Source: DATATV01 sp035551355 (GTDB lineage: Bacteria > Actinomycetota > Actinomycetes > Mycobacteriales > Pseudonocardiaceae). Taken from it: a stretch of DNA of 64,000 nt. This document shows positions 32,382 through 41,377 of this stretch, piece by piece. The notes under the pieces were generated by a model, which saw nothing but the letters and a program-made list of their open reading frames with translations, did not search any database and had not been told where the DNA came from. The stretch covers positions 74,630 through 138,629 of the forward strand of contig DASZNF010000108.1 in NCBI GenBank assembly GCA_035551355.1. Direction: 5' to 3'. Made by a program: the position numbers and the translations under genes. Position 1 is the stretch's first letter. Each line of letters starts with the position of its first letter.

Positions 32382-33598
32382 CGATCCTGGACCACGCCGC
32401 CGAGGACCTGCTGCGCGAGTTGACGCCGCAGGTCCTCGGCGTGCTGGTGCGCAGGCACGGGCGGTTCTCCGACTGCGAGGACGCGGTGGCCGAGGCGGTG
32501 CTGGCCGCCGCCGTGCAGTGGCCGGCCGACGGCGTGCCGGCCAATCCGCGGGGCTGGCTGATCACCATCGCCTCGCGCCGGCTGGTCGACCAGGTGCGCA
32601 GCGAGAACGCCCGCCGGGCCCGGGAGGTCGCGGCCGCGCTGCGCGAGCCGGGCGAGGCGGCGGCCGTGCCGGACACCGACGACACGCTGATCCTGTTGTT
32701 CCTGTGCTGTCATCCGGAGCTGACCCCGGCCTCGCAGACCGCGCTGACCCTGCGCGCCGTCGGCGGGTTGACCACGGCCGAGATCGCCAGCGCGTTCCTG
32801 GTGCCGGAGGCGACCATGGCGGCCCGGATCAGCCGGGCCAAGCAGCGCATCCGGACCGCGGGCAGCCGGTTCGCATTGCCCGAGCCGGGGGAGCGGGCCG
32901 ACCGGCTGCGGGTGGTGTCGCAGGTGCTGTACCTGATCTTCAACGAGGGCTACACCGCGTCCTCGGGCGCGGCGCTGCACCGGGCCGATCTGTGCCGGGA
33001 AGCGGTGCGGCTGACCCGGATGGTGCGCGCGCAGCTGCCCGAGGACGGCGAGGTGGCCGGGCTGCTGGCACTGATGCTGCTCACCGACGCCCGCCGCCCG
33101 GCCCGCACCACCCCCGACGGGGATCTGATCCCCCTGGCCGAACAGGACCGCGACCGGTGGGACCGGGATTTGATCGCCGAGGGCGCCGCGCTGGTCGAGG
33201 ACGCGATGGCCACCTCGGAACTGGGTCCCTATCAGTTGCAGGCGGCGATCGCGGCCAGTCATGCCGGCGCGGTCCGCGCCGAGGACACCGACTGGCACCA
33301 GGTGCACACGCTCTACCGGATCCTGGAACGGGTCTCGCCCAATCCGATGGTCACCCTCAACCGTGCGGTCGCGCTGGCCGAAATCCAGGGCCCCCGCGCC
33401 GGACTCGACCTTCTGTCCACATTGGACAGCGATGATCGGATGGCCAACCACCACCGGCTGCACGCGGTGCGCGCGCACCTGCTGGAACAGGCCGGTGACG
33501 TCGATGCCGCACTGGAGGGCTACCTGCTCGCCGCGCGCACCACGGCCAGCCGCACCGAACGCCGCTACCTGGAGTCCCGCGCCGCCCGGTTGCGCTGA
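32378..33598 (+). CDS. ECF sigma factor with long C-terminal domain (ECF42-like)
   Basis: A 406-residue extracytoplasmic-function sigma factor. Region 2 lies in about residues 10-75 (DCEDAVAEAVLAAAVQWP, NPRGWLITIASRRLVDQVR). Region 4 is at about 105-165 with TAEIASAFLVPEATMAARISRAKQRI. Then comes a ~240-residue extension with LYLIFNEGYTASSGAALHRADLC, EVAGLLALMLLTDARRPART and a TPR-like end (VALAEIQGP...LLSTLDSD...DVDAALEGYLLA). This DUF6596-type extension, together with the adjacent DGPF gene and absence of an anti-sigma factor, fits group ECF42, where the extension itself is needed for activity. Target promoters are not identifiable here. Confidence 0.88.
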   Translation: MTILDHAAEDLLRELTPQVLGVLVRRHGRFSDCEDAVAEAVLAAAVQWPADGVPANPRGWLITIASRRLVDQVRSENARRAREVAAALREPGEAAAVPDTDDTLILLFLCCHPELTPASQTALTLRAVGGLTTAEIASAFLVPEATMAARISRAKQRIRTAGSRFALPEPGERADRLRVVSQVLYLIFNEGYTASSGAALHRADLCREAVRLTRMVRAQLPEDGEVAGLLALMLLTDARRPARTTPDGDLIPLAEQDRDRWDRDLIAEGAALVEDAMATSELGPYQLQAAIAASHAGAVRAEDTDWHQVHTLYRILERVSPNPMVTLNRAVALAEIQGPRAGLDLLSTLDSDDRMANHHRLHAVRAHLLEQAGDVDAALEGYLLAARTTASRTERRYLESRAARLR

Positions 33599-33639
33599 GG
33601 ACTGCGGCGAGGCCGCATACTGCGCACGGAGGTGGTCGA

Positions 33640-34443
33640 ATGGCGGAGGAGGCCATACAGCCGGACACGACCCGGTCCGGTGGCGCGCAGTGGACCGAAC
33701 CGGTGGACACCGTGCTCGACGAACGAGTCGCCGTGGTGACCGGCGCGTCCGGCGGAATCGGCCGGGAACTCGGCCGCCGACTCGCCCGCAGCGGCGCGCA
33801 CCTGCTGCTCACCTATTCCGGGCACGCCCAGGAGGCCGGGGAACTGGCCGAGGAGGCGCGCGGCATGGGCCGGCGGGCGGAAACGGTGCACGCCGATTTC
33901 GCCGACCCGAGCGCGCCCGCGACCGTGGTGGACGCGGCGCTGGCCGGCTTCGGCCGGGTCGACGTGCTGGTCGCGGCGGCGGGCGCGGCGACCCGGGCGT
34001 CCTGGGAGGACGTGGACGAACAGCTGTGGGACGAAACCATGGCGGTCAACCTGCGCGCCCCGTTCTTCCTGGCCCAGCGGGCCCTGCCGGGCATGATCGG
34101 CCGCGGTTTCGGCCGGATCCTGCTGTTCTCCTCGGTGGCCGCGTTCACCGGCGGAGTGGTCGGCCCGCACTACGCGTCCAGCAAGGCCGCGCTGCACGGA
34201 CTGACCCACTACCTGGCCGGGCGCACCGCCGGATCGGGGGTGACCGTCAACGCCATCGCCCCGGCCCTGATCGCCGGCACCCGGATGCTGCCCGCCGCCC
34301 CCGGCAACGGCCTGCCGCTGCCCGTTCCGGTGGGCCGGCTGGGCACCGTCGAGGAGGTGGCCGACCTGTCGTTGGCCATGCTGCGCAACGGTTATCTCAC
34401 CGACAAGGTGATCGCCCTGGACGGCGGCCTGCACCCGAACTGA
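33640..34443 (+). CDS. Short-chain dehydrogenase/reductase
   Basis: A 267-residue classical SDR. The cofactor loop is VVTGASGGIGRELG (about 34-47), followed by DVLVAAAGAAT in place of the usual NNAG. The catalytic Ser is in LLFSSVAAF, and the Tyr/Lys pair is in HYASSKAALHG. The C-terminal KVIALDGGLHP is characteristic. About 25 extra residues precede the Rossmann fold. GGAGG eight bases before the ATG supports the start. It follows the sigma-factor gene by 41 bp and may share its transcript. Substrate unknown; FabG-like ketone reduction is the default guess. Confidence 0.87.
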   Translation: MAEEAIQPDTTRSGGAQWTEPVDTVLDERVAVVTGASGGIGRELGRRLARSGAHLLLTYSGHAQEAGELAEEARGMGRRAETVHADFADPSAPATVVDAALAGFGRVDVLVAAAGAATRASWEDVDEQLWDETMAVNLRAPFFLAQRALPGMIGRGFGRILLFSSVAAFTGGVVGPHYASSKAALHGLTHYLAGRTAGSGVTVNAIAPALIAGTRMLPAAPGNGLPLPVPVGRLGTVEEVADLSLAMLRNGYLTDKVIALDGGLHPN

Positions 34444-34486
34444 CCGGCCTGCCGACCGCGCACATGGCGATCGGGTCACGCGCAAC

Positions 34487-34516
34487 GGCCCTGGTCTCCC
34501 GCGGGAGACCAGGGCC
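34487..34516. terminator. Perfect 30-bp palindrome, convergent terminator
   Basis: GGCCCTGGTCTCCCG at 34487-34501 is followed immediately by its exact complement at 34502-34516. It lies between the convergent SDR and tannase genes and would terminate both transcripts; the loop must form from the innermost pairs. Confidence 0.8.
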
Positions 34517-34534
34517 GGTGATCGAGGAAAGGGA

Positions 34535-36295
34535 TCAGTGCCTGGCCGGAGTCGTCACCCACTGGCCGTTGACCCAGTCACTTTGCATCTCGTAACCGGA
34601 CCGGAACGACCCGAGCCAGTCGACCGACAGGTTCTGCTCCGCCGTGGACACCCTCGGCGTGTAGCTGGACGCCGAGTTGGGGTCGCCGCCGGTCGTGTCG
34701 ACCGCGATGTTCGGATAGGCGTAGATCGGCAGGGTCGCGGTGGCCTTACCGGTCGAGTCCACTGTGGACGCGATCATGCTGAACGGTGCGCTGCCTCTGG
34801 TGACCCACGAGGTGATCGCGTCCAGCGCGTCGAACTGATCCGGACCCTGGCCGCCGCCGCAGTGCGCCACGCCCGGCAACAGGAACAGCCGAGCGAAGTC
34901 CATTGTGGACTTCGCGTTGCCCTGATCCTTCTGCACCGCTTGGTAGTACGAGATGGTGCCCGCGGCGTTGATGGCCGGGTCGGCGTAACCGGCCCACAGG
35001 ATCAGCTTGCCGCCCGCCGCCTTGAACGCGGAAAGGTCGGGGTCGATGGCGTCCAGCTCACCGTCGTTGGCCGCGGTGACCTTCGTGAATTCGGCCGAGG
35101 TGAACCGCGCGTTCCGGTACGAGGCTTTGCCGTTGAAGGTGCCGGTTTCGGAAACCAGGCTCTGCCAGGCGCCGGTGCCGATACCCGCGTCGATCGCGGT
35201 CGACTCGTCGTTGCCGGTCGGCGGGACGATCCAGCCGATCCAGTTCAGCTCCGAGCCGCGCAGCTCGTAACCGGGGTAGAGCAGCGTCCCGTGCTCGTCG
35301 CGAACCCCGTTGTACAGCTTGTCGACCGCACCGACCTGCGCGGCGGTGAGGCAGAAGTCCGCGCTGGCCGAGGCTTGCCCGGACTTGCACTGGATGCTGC
35401 TGGGCTGCCAGGTGCAGGCCAGTGGATCGGCCAGATATCCGACTGTCGTGCCGCCGCACGCGGCCAGAACGGCGTTGTGCAACGGAGTCAGGTCGGCCGC
35501 GGTGAGGATGGCGGTGCCGTCCGCGGCGGTGTTGGCCTGTGCGTTCCACGCTTCCTCGAACGCGTTGAGCTCGGTCACCACCGACGCCGGGGAGCCGGAG
35601 ATGATGCCGTTGAAGTCGGTCGGGTAGCGCTGGGCCTCGGTCAGGCCCTCGTGACCGCCCTGCGAGCAACCGTCGTAGTAGGAATCGTTCGGGGCGCTGC
35701 CGTAGAAGGCCTTGATGATCGCCTTGGCCACCAGCGCCAGCTGATGTTCGGACTTGTAGCCGAACTCGGCCTTGAGTTCCGGGTCGGCGAAGGCGGTCGC
35801 GGTGAAGCCGCCGCCCTCGTGGCCCTCGTCGTCGGCCGCCACGGCGAAGTCGCCGCCGGTGAGCTGGGTGCAACCGGCCGCGGCGCCGGTCTGCACGTTG
35901 ACCGAGCCGCAGTAGCCGCCGCAGCCGTCCTGCAGGTACTCACCGGCGTAGGTGCTGGTGGGCAGGTAGACGGTGAAGTGGGTTTCCGGGACGATGATGC
36001 CCTGGACCTCGCAGGCCGCCCAGTTTCCTTGCGGGTTGGCCGATGCGGCCACCGGGGTGGCCGAGATGAGCGAGGTGTTCGCGCCGTTCAGCGCCAGCAC
36101 GTTGATACCGCTGAGAACGTTGGCGCAGCTCAGTTTTGGCTGGATGGCGTTGGCCGCGGCGGTGTCGGCGGCGGCCGCGGTGTGCTGGCCGGAGGACATC
36201 GTCAGGCTCAGACCCAGCGCCACGGCCAGCGCGCCGGCGATGATGGTGGTGAACAGTGTGCCCCGGCGTCGTCGCCGGGCCGGCGTGCTGGACAT
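34535..36295 (-). CDS. Secreted tannase/feruloyl-esterase family hydrolase
   Basis: A 586-residue exported serine esterase. An Arg-rich N-terminus and hydrophobic helix end near AAAADTAAA, a signal peptide of about 43 residues. The fold is alpha/beta hydrolase with a lid. The nucleophile is in YYDGCSQGGHEGL and the catalytic His in PGVAHCGGG; in this family the two adjacent Cys (DGCS and AHC) form the disulfide that links them. KLILWAGYADPAI precedes the acid region. GGGAG seven bases before the ATG at 36295 fixes the start. The family cleaves galloyl or feruloyl esters of plant phenolics. The MFS gene 58 bp upstream on the same strand probably takes up the product. Confidence 0.88.
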   Translation of the reverse strand: MSSTPARRRRRGTLFTTIIAGALAVALGLSLTMSSGQHTAAAADTAAANAIQPKLSCANVLSGINVLALNGANTSLISATPVAASANPQGNWAACEVQGIIVPETHFTVYLPTSTYAGEYLQDGCGGYCGSVNVQTGAAAGCTQLTGGDFAVAADDEGHEGGGFTATAFADPELKAEFGYKSEHQLALVAKAIIKAFYGSAPNDSYYDGCSQGGHEGLTEAQRYPTDFNGIISGSPASVVTELNAFEEAWNAQANTAADGTAILTAADLTPLHNAVLAACGGTTVGYLADPLACTWQPSSIQCKSGQASASADFCLTAAQVGAVDKLYNGVRDEHGTLLYPGYELRGSELNWIGWIVPPTGNDESTAIDAGIGTGAWQSLVSETGTFNGKASYRNARFTSAEFTKVTAANDGELDAIDPDLSAFKAAGGKLILWAGYADPAINAAGTISYYQAVQKDQGNAKSTMDFARLFLLPGVAHCGGGQGPDQFDALDAITSWVTRGSAPFSMIASTVDSTGKATATLPIYAYPNIAVDTTGGDPNSASSYTPRVSTAEQNLSVDWLGSFRSGYEMQSDWVNGQWVTTPARH

Positions 36296-36353
36296 CGAGC
36301 AACTCCCGTTCGGTGAATGGGTGTTGGATGTGTTGCGGTGCAAGGGCTTGCGG

Positions 36354-37985
36354 TCAGGCGACGGCGGTGCCCGAGTCCTGCTCGATCATGGCGATTTCCG
36401 CCTCCTGCTCGCTCTTCCCGCCGAGGAACAGCGCGGTGGTGACCGCGCAGACCAGGGCGGCGATCGAGACGATCAGGAAGCCCAGTGAGTAGCCGTGGTC
36501 CAGGGCGGTGACCGCGTGCGAGGCGGCCTTGCTGATGGCCTCCGACGGCGGCACCGAGTTGACCGCCGCCGGGCCGGCGCCCTCGGCCGCGTTCTTGATC
36601 GCCGACAGCGAGGAGTCGGCGTCGACCGACGTGTTGAACAGCGTGCCGGCCTTGCCAAGTGCGATCGCGCCGATCACCGCCGGGCCCATGGCGAAGCCGA
36701 AGTCACGCATCATGCTGGTGGTCGCCGCCGCCATGCCGGCCAGGTTGGTGGGCACGGTGTTGACCACGGTGGCGGTCACCGAGGAGACGGCGAACGCGAA
36801 GCCGATGCCGACCAAGCCCATCGGCACGATGATCGTGGTCAGTGCGGTGTCGGTGATCGGCATCCGGGAGGCCAGGAACTGGCCGATGGCCATCAGCGCG
36901 AAGCCCAGCGTCAGGATCCAGCGCGGCTGCAGCTTGGCCATCATGAACGAGGTCAGCGGGAACAGGAACATGGCCAGCCCACTGAGCAGCACGAAGGCGA
37001 CCGCGGTGCGGATCGGGGTCTGGTGCTGGATGACCTCCATCCGAATGCTGATCGCGTAGGCGGTGCCGAGGAAGGAGAACATGCCGACCACGGTGACCGC
37101 GGTGGCCAGCGCGAAGGCGCGGCTGCGGAACAGATCCATTCGCAGCAACGGGTTGTGCACCCGGAATTCGACGACCACGAACGCGACCAGCAGCACGGCG
37201 GCCACGACGAAGGAGATGATGATGGTCGGGCTGGCCCAGCCGGCGGTCGGGCCCTCGATCACCGCGTAGAGCAAGGCGAACAGGCCGAGGCCGACCGTGA
37301 TCTGGCCGGGCATGTCCAGCGACCGGCCCTCGGGCGAGCGCGAGTCCTCGGCGAACACCTGGCTGAACACGGCCACGATCACGGCCAGGATCGCGATGAT
37401 CCAGAAGGCCAGCCGCCAGCTGGCGTAGGTCGCGGTCAGCCCGCCCAGCATCGGCGCGATGAAGTTGCCCAGGGACAGCAGGGCCGCCCACAGCGCGATC
37501 ATCCGGGATCGGCTGGCGTGGGTGTGGCTGCCCGAGGCGATGATGGCCAGCGTGGTCGGGAACAGCGCGGCCGAGCCGAGACCGGCGATGAACTGGCCGA
37601 TGTACATCTGCACGACGCCGGTCGAGGTACTGGAGATCACCTCGCCGACCAGCAGCACCAGCGAGCCGCCCACGAGCAGTTTCTTGCGGCCGAACAGGTC
37701 GCCCAGTACGCCGAAGGTGAGTTCCAGGGCGGCGATCGGCAGCAGGATGCAGTCGGAGATCCAGTCCAGCTGGGAGGCGCCGGTGGGGTGCAGCACGGTC
37801 TGGAAGGTGCCGTTGAGGGTCGCGGGCACGGCCAGGCCGATCTGCGCCAGGCAGACCGCGAAGCCCACCGCGACGATGGTCGCCACGGTCAGGGTGGTGT
37901 GGCCGGACTTCCGTCCTGGCTGGGTGCCGGATCCTGCGGACAGCGGAGTAGACAAGGTAGTCCCCAATTCTTCGGAAAACGTCAC
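36354..37985 (-). CDS. MFS transporter, DHA2-like, operon partner of the tannase
   Basis: A 543-residue, 14-helix MFS protein. Motif A is GVLGDLFGRKKLL, and helix 5 has GNFIAPMLGGL. The first helix lacks the D-(x)-T drug-site pattern of the other two DHA2 proteins here (QIGLAVPATLNGTF instead). The long loop between the last two helices (about 440-495, Ser/Ala-rich) is unusual. The GTG start at 37985 has no clear ribosome site. Position ahead of the esterase on one transcript suggests it imports or exports a phenolic product. TTGTTAACAA at 38106-38115 may be its operator. Confidence 0.82.
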   Translation of the reverse strand: MTFSEELGTTLSTPLSAGSGTQPGRKSGHTTLTVATIVAVGFAVCLAQIGLAVPATLNGTFQTVLHPTGASQLDWISDCILLPIAALELTFGVLGDLFGRKKLLVGGSLVLLVGEVISSTSTGVVQMYIGQFIAGLGSAALFPTTLAIIASGSHTHASRSRMIALWAALLSLGNFIAPMLGGLTATYASWRLAFWIIAILAVIVAVFSQVFAEDSRSPEGRSLDMPGQITVGLGLFALLYAVIEGPTAGWASPTIIISFVVAAVLLVAFVVVEFRVHNPLLRMDLFRSRAFALATAVTVVGMFSFLGTAYAISIRMEVIQHQTPIRTAVAFVLLSGLAMFLFPLTSFMMAKLQPRWILTLGFALMAIGQFLASRMPITDTALTTIIVPMGLVGIGFAFAVSSVTATVVNTVPTNLAGMAAATTSMMRDFGFAMGPAVIGAIALGKAGTLFNTSVDADSSLSAIKNAAEGAGPAAVNSVPPSEAISKAASHAVTALDHGYSLGFLIVSIAALVCAVTTALFLGGKSEQEAEIAMIEQDSGTAVA

Positions 37986-38105
37986 TGTCTTCGTGGGCTT
38001 GGGCGTGTTGTTCGCCGTCCACTGGTGGGGCGTGTCGGATAGGGCTCGCGCGTGGGGAGGACCCTAGGCCGCCATCGCGAAGTGTCGCAAGAGTTGTTGC
38101 CCATT

Positions 38106-38115
38106 TTGTTAACAA
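38106..38115. promoter_or_regulatory. TTGTTAACAA palindrome upstream of the MFS-tannase operon
   Basis: A 10-bp perfect palindrome in an AT-rich patch lies about 120 bp before the MFS start in an otherwise GC-rich gap of 285 bp. It could be an operator for an unlinked regulator or simply promoter DNA. Confidence 0.35.
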
Positions 38116-38232
38116 TTTTGGCTTGAGGGTTCGCTGAGTAGCCGTGGACCTGCGGGGAGTGTTCGCCGGAGCCTGTGGGTGGGCTGTGCGAAACACAGCG
38201 CCGGTGCGATCAGCGGACACCTGACAGTGGTG

Positions 38233-38264
38233 CCCGGAGCGCCGGGCGATTCCGGCGCTCCGGG
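38233..38264 (-). terminator. Terminator hairpin after the GH8 gene
   Basis: A 13-bp perfect stem (38233-38245 with 38252-38264) and a 6-base loop lie seven bases beyond the stop of the minus-strand glycosidase gene. Confidence 0.75.
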
Positions 38265-38270
38265 ACGGGT

Positions 38271-39545
38271 TCACACCGTGGCCGGGTTCCAGTAGTCGCC
38301 GGCCATCACGATGTACACGATCATCTTGATGGTTTCGCCGTAATAGCCGTCCCCGAAGGGATTCTTGGCCAGTCCGGACCAGATCGCGTTGGTGAACGCC
38401 TGGTCGCCCGCGGCCATCGCGGCCGGGCCGGCCGCGTCCCCGGCCTCTTCGGCCTGGGTGTCGGTGTTGCCGTCGCCGTCGGTGTCGCGCCACGTGCAAT
38501 TGAGGTTGACGTGCGGGTGCACGGCCTGCGGATCGCCGCCGGATGCCTTGTCAAGACACGCGGATTCCTTCTTGGCCAACGAATACGCCACCGAGGCGGT
38601 GCTCGCGCCGTTCTCCAGCGCGTCGGTGCCCAGGTGCCACGGCACCCGCAGCGAGTTGTAGCCGACGATGTTGTCCGGCTGGTTCTCCTGGTAGTTCGCG
38701 GGCGCCGGTTTGGGGCTGGTGCTGTTGGCGTTGACCACGAAGTCGGCCATCAATCCGGCACTGGCCGAATAACTGCCGGTGAATTCGGTGAACAGGGCTT
38801 CCTGTTTGGCGATCACCTTGGCCCAGTCGTGGTTCGGGTCGTAGGCGGCGAACGCGCGCAGGTGATCGAGCATGTTGTCCGACGGGCGGGTGTCGGTGCC
38901 CGGGCCGTCGTCCTCGCACTTGAGATGGCCGTCGAAGGCCACGTCGTGGGCGTAGAAACCGGCCAGCCAGGACTTGGCCGCGCTGGTGTACCCGCCCCAC
39001 TGCTTGTCGGCCAGGATCAGGCCGTAGCCGATGTCCAGATCACCGTCCGTGGCGCCGTCCGGGGTACCGGAATCGGCGTACTTGCAGGTTTTCCCGTCCA
39101 GCTGCCATTCCATCAGGCCGTACTGGTCCTCGTGGTCCTTCACCAGCTGCCACAGGCCGTTGAACTCGGTCTGCGCATTGGCGTCGTATCCGGCCATCAG
39201 CGGCACGATGTTCATGCCGTAGCCCTGCGCCTCGGACACCGTGCCATTGTCGGGCGCGTCCCCGTCGCCCTTGGTGGACACGTAGTACTCGTCGGACGCG
39301 CAGCCGTGCACCAGGTAGCTCGACTTCCACGAGTCGTACTGCTTTTCCACCGCCGCGTCCCGGCTCGACTGGGAGGCCGAGGGCAGCACGCCGACCTGGT
39401 AGGTGACATGGGCCGGGAAGGGGTGGGCGGTGCTGCCCGCGGCGGGAGCCGCGGCGTCGGATGTGCCGGTCAGGCCGAGCACGGCCACCGCGGCAGCGGT
39501 CGCGGTGGCGACCCCTAACGGGATGATTCTGCTGGACCGGGACAC
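38271..39545 (-). CDS. Secreted glycoside hydrolase family 8 enzyme
   Basis: A 424-residue exported glycosidase. The signal peptide runs to about residue 32 (GTSDAAAPA). The catalytic barrel shows the GH8 general-acid motif VSEAQGYGMNIVPLMAG and the second acidic site ATDGDLDIGYGLILADKQWGG. Aromatic positions such as NSLRVPWHLG and the final MIVYIVMAGDYWNP are also typical. GH8 includes endoglucanases, chitosanases and lichenases; sequence alone does not separate them. The GTG at 39545 has GAGGAG at good spacing. It is not in an operon, and the upstream region is AT-rich, suggesting its own regulated promoter. Confidence 0.85.
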   Translation of the reverse strand: MSRSSRIIPLGVATATAAAVAVLGLTGTSDAAAPAAGSTAHPFPAHVTYQVGVLPSASQSSRDAAVEKQYDSWKSSYLVHGCASDEYYVSTKGDGDAPDNGTVSEAQGYGMNIVPLMAGYDANAQTEFNGLWQLVKDHEDQYGLMEWQLDGKTCKYADSGTPDGATDGDLDIGYGLILADKQWGGYTSAAKSWLAGFYAHDVAFDGHLKCEDDGPGTDTRPSDNMLDHLRAFAAYDPNHDWAKVIAKQEALFTEFTGSYSASAGLMADFVVNANSTSPKPAPANYQENQPDNIVGYNSLRVPWHLGTDALENGASTASVAYSLAKKESACLDKASGGDPQAVHPHVNLNCTWRDTDGDGNTDTQAEEAGDAAGPAAMAAGDQAFTNAIWSGLAKNPFGDGYYGETIKMIVYIVMAGDYWNPATV

Positions 39546-39684
39546 GAGCTCTCCTCTCCAAAAATAAGATAGGCTCCTTTACTAAAATCGTCTTCGCAGA
39601 GTAGGGAGACGGTCGCCGTCCGTCAAGGGCGGGTTGGCGGGGTGGTAGATTTCCCGCTCCCCACTCCTCGGTAGGTGACGCCAA

Positions 39685-40719
39685 TTGGGTAGTTCGGGTA
39701 TCTCCTCGGCCGACGCCGGCCGGCTGCGCGCGCTGGCCGCCGAGGCCGGTCCGCAGCTGGCCACCGATCCCTTGCCCTGGCAGGAAAAACTCGCCGAGCA
39801 GCACGACCGCCTTGCCGATGCGGTGCGCTGGTTCGTCGACGCCGGGGACCCGGCCGCCGCGGTGGCCATGGTCGCCGATCTGCACCCCTACTTCCGCGCT
39901 GTCCGGCACGACACCGTGGCCCGCGAGCTGACCCTCGCCGCGGTTGAACTGCCCGGCGCCGCGGACGTCCCGCGCTACGCCGAGGCCCGCGCCGGGCTGG
40001 CCCGGCTGGTGTTCAGCTCCGGCCGCCCGGCCGGTCAGGCCTACGCCGACGCGCTGGCCGCGGCCAGCTCCGCGGGCGACGCGGCCCTGGAAGTGGAGTG
40101 CCTGACCGGGCTGGCCCGGGTGGCCGCCCGGGAGGAACGCTGGGACGAGGTGCGCGAACACGGCCTGGCCGGGCTGCGCGCCGCCGAACACACCCCGCCC
40201 GGTCCGCACCGCCGCGGCCCGGTGCACGTGCTGGCCGCGGCCGCCCGGATGACCGGCGACTACGCCGAGGCTCGCGCCCGCTACGCCGAGAGCATCGCCA
40301 TCGCCGAATCCCTCGGCCTGGTCGCGGCGGTGCCCTCCGAACAGCACAACCTGGGCTACGTGGAACTGCACAGCGGCGACCTGGACGCCGCCGAGCGGCT
40401 GTTCCGTCAGGCCGTCGACGGCGCGCGGCGCACCGGTGCGGAGTGGCTGCTTCCGTTGGCCGTACTGGACTTCGGGGTACTGGCCGTGGCCAAGGGCCGG
40501 CTGGAACGGGGCATGGTGCTTGTGGTGGCGGCCAAGGCCGCGGTCGACCGGACCCGCACCGCGTTCGACCCGGACGACGACGTGGAGTACCGGGCCGCGG
40601 TGCGCGCGCTGGCCGAACGGGTGGACGGCGGGCAACTGGCCAACTGGACCCGGCGCGGCCGCGGACTGTCCCTTGCGGACGCGGTCACCTTGGCCACCGG
40701 TTCCGGCCAGGCTGCATGA
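39685..40719 (+). CDS. TPR-repeat protein
   Basis: A 344-residue all-helical protein built of tetratricopeptide-like repeats, clearest at about 175-290 (YAEARARYAESIAIAESLG, HNLGYVELHSGDLDAAERLFRQAV). It resembles the C-terminal repeat region of AfsR/LuxR-type regulators but has neither an ATPase nor a DNA-binding domain, so it may be a scaffold or a degraded regulator. The start is a TTG at 39685 with AGGTGA seven bases upstream. The DUF2231 gene begins seven bases after its stop. Confidence 0.7.
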   Translation: MGSSGISSADAGRLRALAAEAGPQLATDPLPWQEKLAEQHDRLADAVRWFVDAGDPAAAVAMVADLHPYFRAVRHDTVARELTLAAVELPGAADVPRYAEARAGLARLVFSSGRPAGQAYADALAAASSAGDAALEVECLTGLARVAAREERWDEVREHGLAGLRAAEHTPPGPHRRGPVHVLAAAARMTGDYAEARARYAESIAIAESLGLVAAVPSEQHNLGYVELHSGDLDAAERLFRQAVDGARRTGAEWLLPLAVLDFGVLAVAKGRLERGMVLVVAAKAAVDRTRTAFDPDDDVEYRAAVRALAERVDGGQLANWTRRGRGLSLADAVTLATGSGQAA

Positions 40720-40726
40720 TGGGCGC

Positions 40727-41275
40727 ATGGCAACGCGCGAACCGGAGGCGGACCCACCGCGCCACCGGGTGCAGGTGCATCCGATGCTGGTGCCCATCCC
40801 GATCGGCTGCTGGGTGGCCGGCGCGATCTTCGACATCGCCTCGCACCTGGTCGGCGATCCCGGTTTCCTGACCCGGGGCGCGACCTGGCTGCTGACCATC
40901 GGGGTGATCACCGCGATCATCGCCGGGCTGGCCGGGCTGGTGGACGCGATGCCCATCCCGCCGGGCAGCGCGGCCAACCGGGCCGCGGTGATCCACCTGA
41001 GCGTGGCCACCCTCACCACCCTGGTGCAGGCCACCAACCTGATGCTGCGGCTGGGCACGCCCGACGACCGGCCGGTACCCGTACCCGAGGTGGCGCTGTC
41101 CGTGCTGGCCTTCCTGCTGCTGGTCGGCACCGGTTACTACGGCGGCATGGTGGTGCACCGGTATGGCGTGCGCGTGCCCGGCGCCCCGCAACCGGCCCGC
41201 GCCGAGGAGAAGACAGCCAAGCCGGACAAGGCATCCGGCGACGCGCCGGTGGGCTGGATGCGCGAACAGAAGTAG
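40727..41275 (+). CDS. DUF2231-type membrane protein
   Basis: A 182-residue protein with four predicted membrane helices. VHPMLVPIPIGCWVAGAIFD is the typical HP-x-x-VP opening of DUF2231 proteins. Helices follow at about 50-72, 85-105 and 118-140, and a charged tail of about 35 residues follows the last helix. Other DUF2231 proteins carry extra heme- or redox-linked domains; none is seen here. It overlaps no gene but is probably cotranscribed with the TPR gene. Confidence 0.78.
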   Translation: MATREPEADPPRHRVQVHPMLVPIPIGCWVAGAIFDIASHLVGDPGFLTRGATWLLTIGVITAIIAGLAGLVDAMPIPPGSAANRAAVIHLSVATLTTLVQATNLMLRLGTPDDRPVPVPEVALSVLAFLLLVGTGYYGGMVVHRYGVRVPGAPQPARAEEKTAKPDKASGDAPVGWMREQK

Positions 41276-41377
41276 CCAGTGACGACCTCGATCTCGCCAA
41301 CTCGCCCGGATTCGCGGAGACTGTCGGGGTGAGCATGACGCACGCACTGCCTGTCCCGTTCGCGGAGGTCTGCTGAC

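Noticed and set aside
39554..39592. Possible iron box (IdeR/DmdR type) upstream of the GH8 gene
   Set aside because: The AT-rich stretch has only about half of the expected dyad symmetry and no iron-related gene is present.
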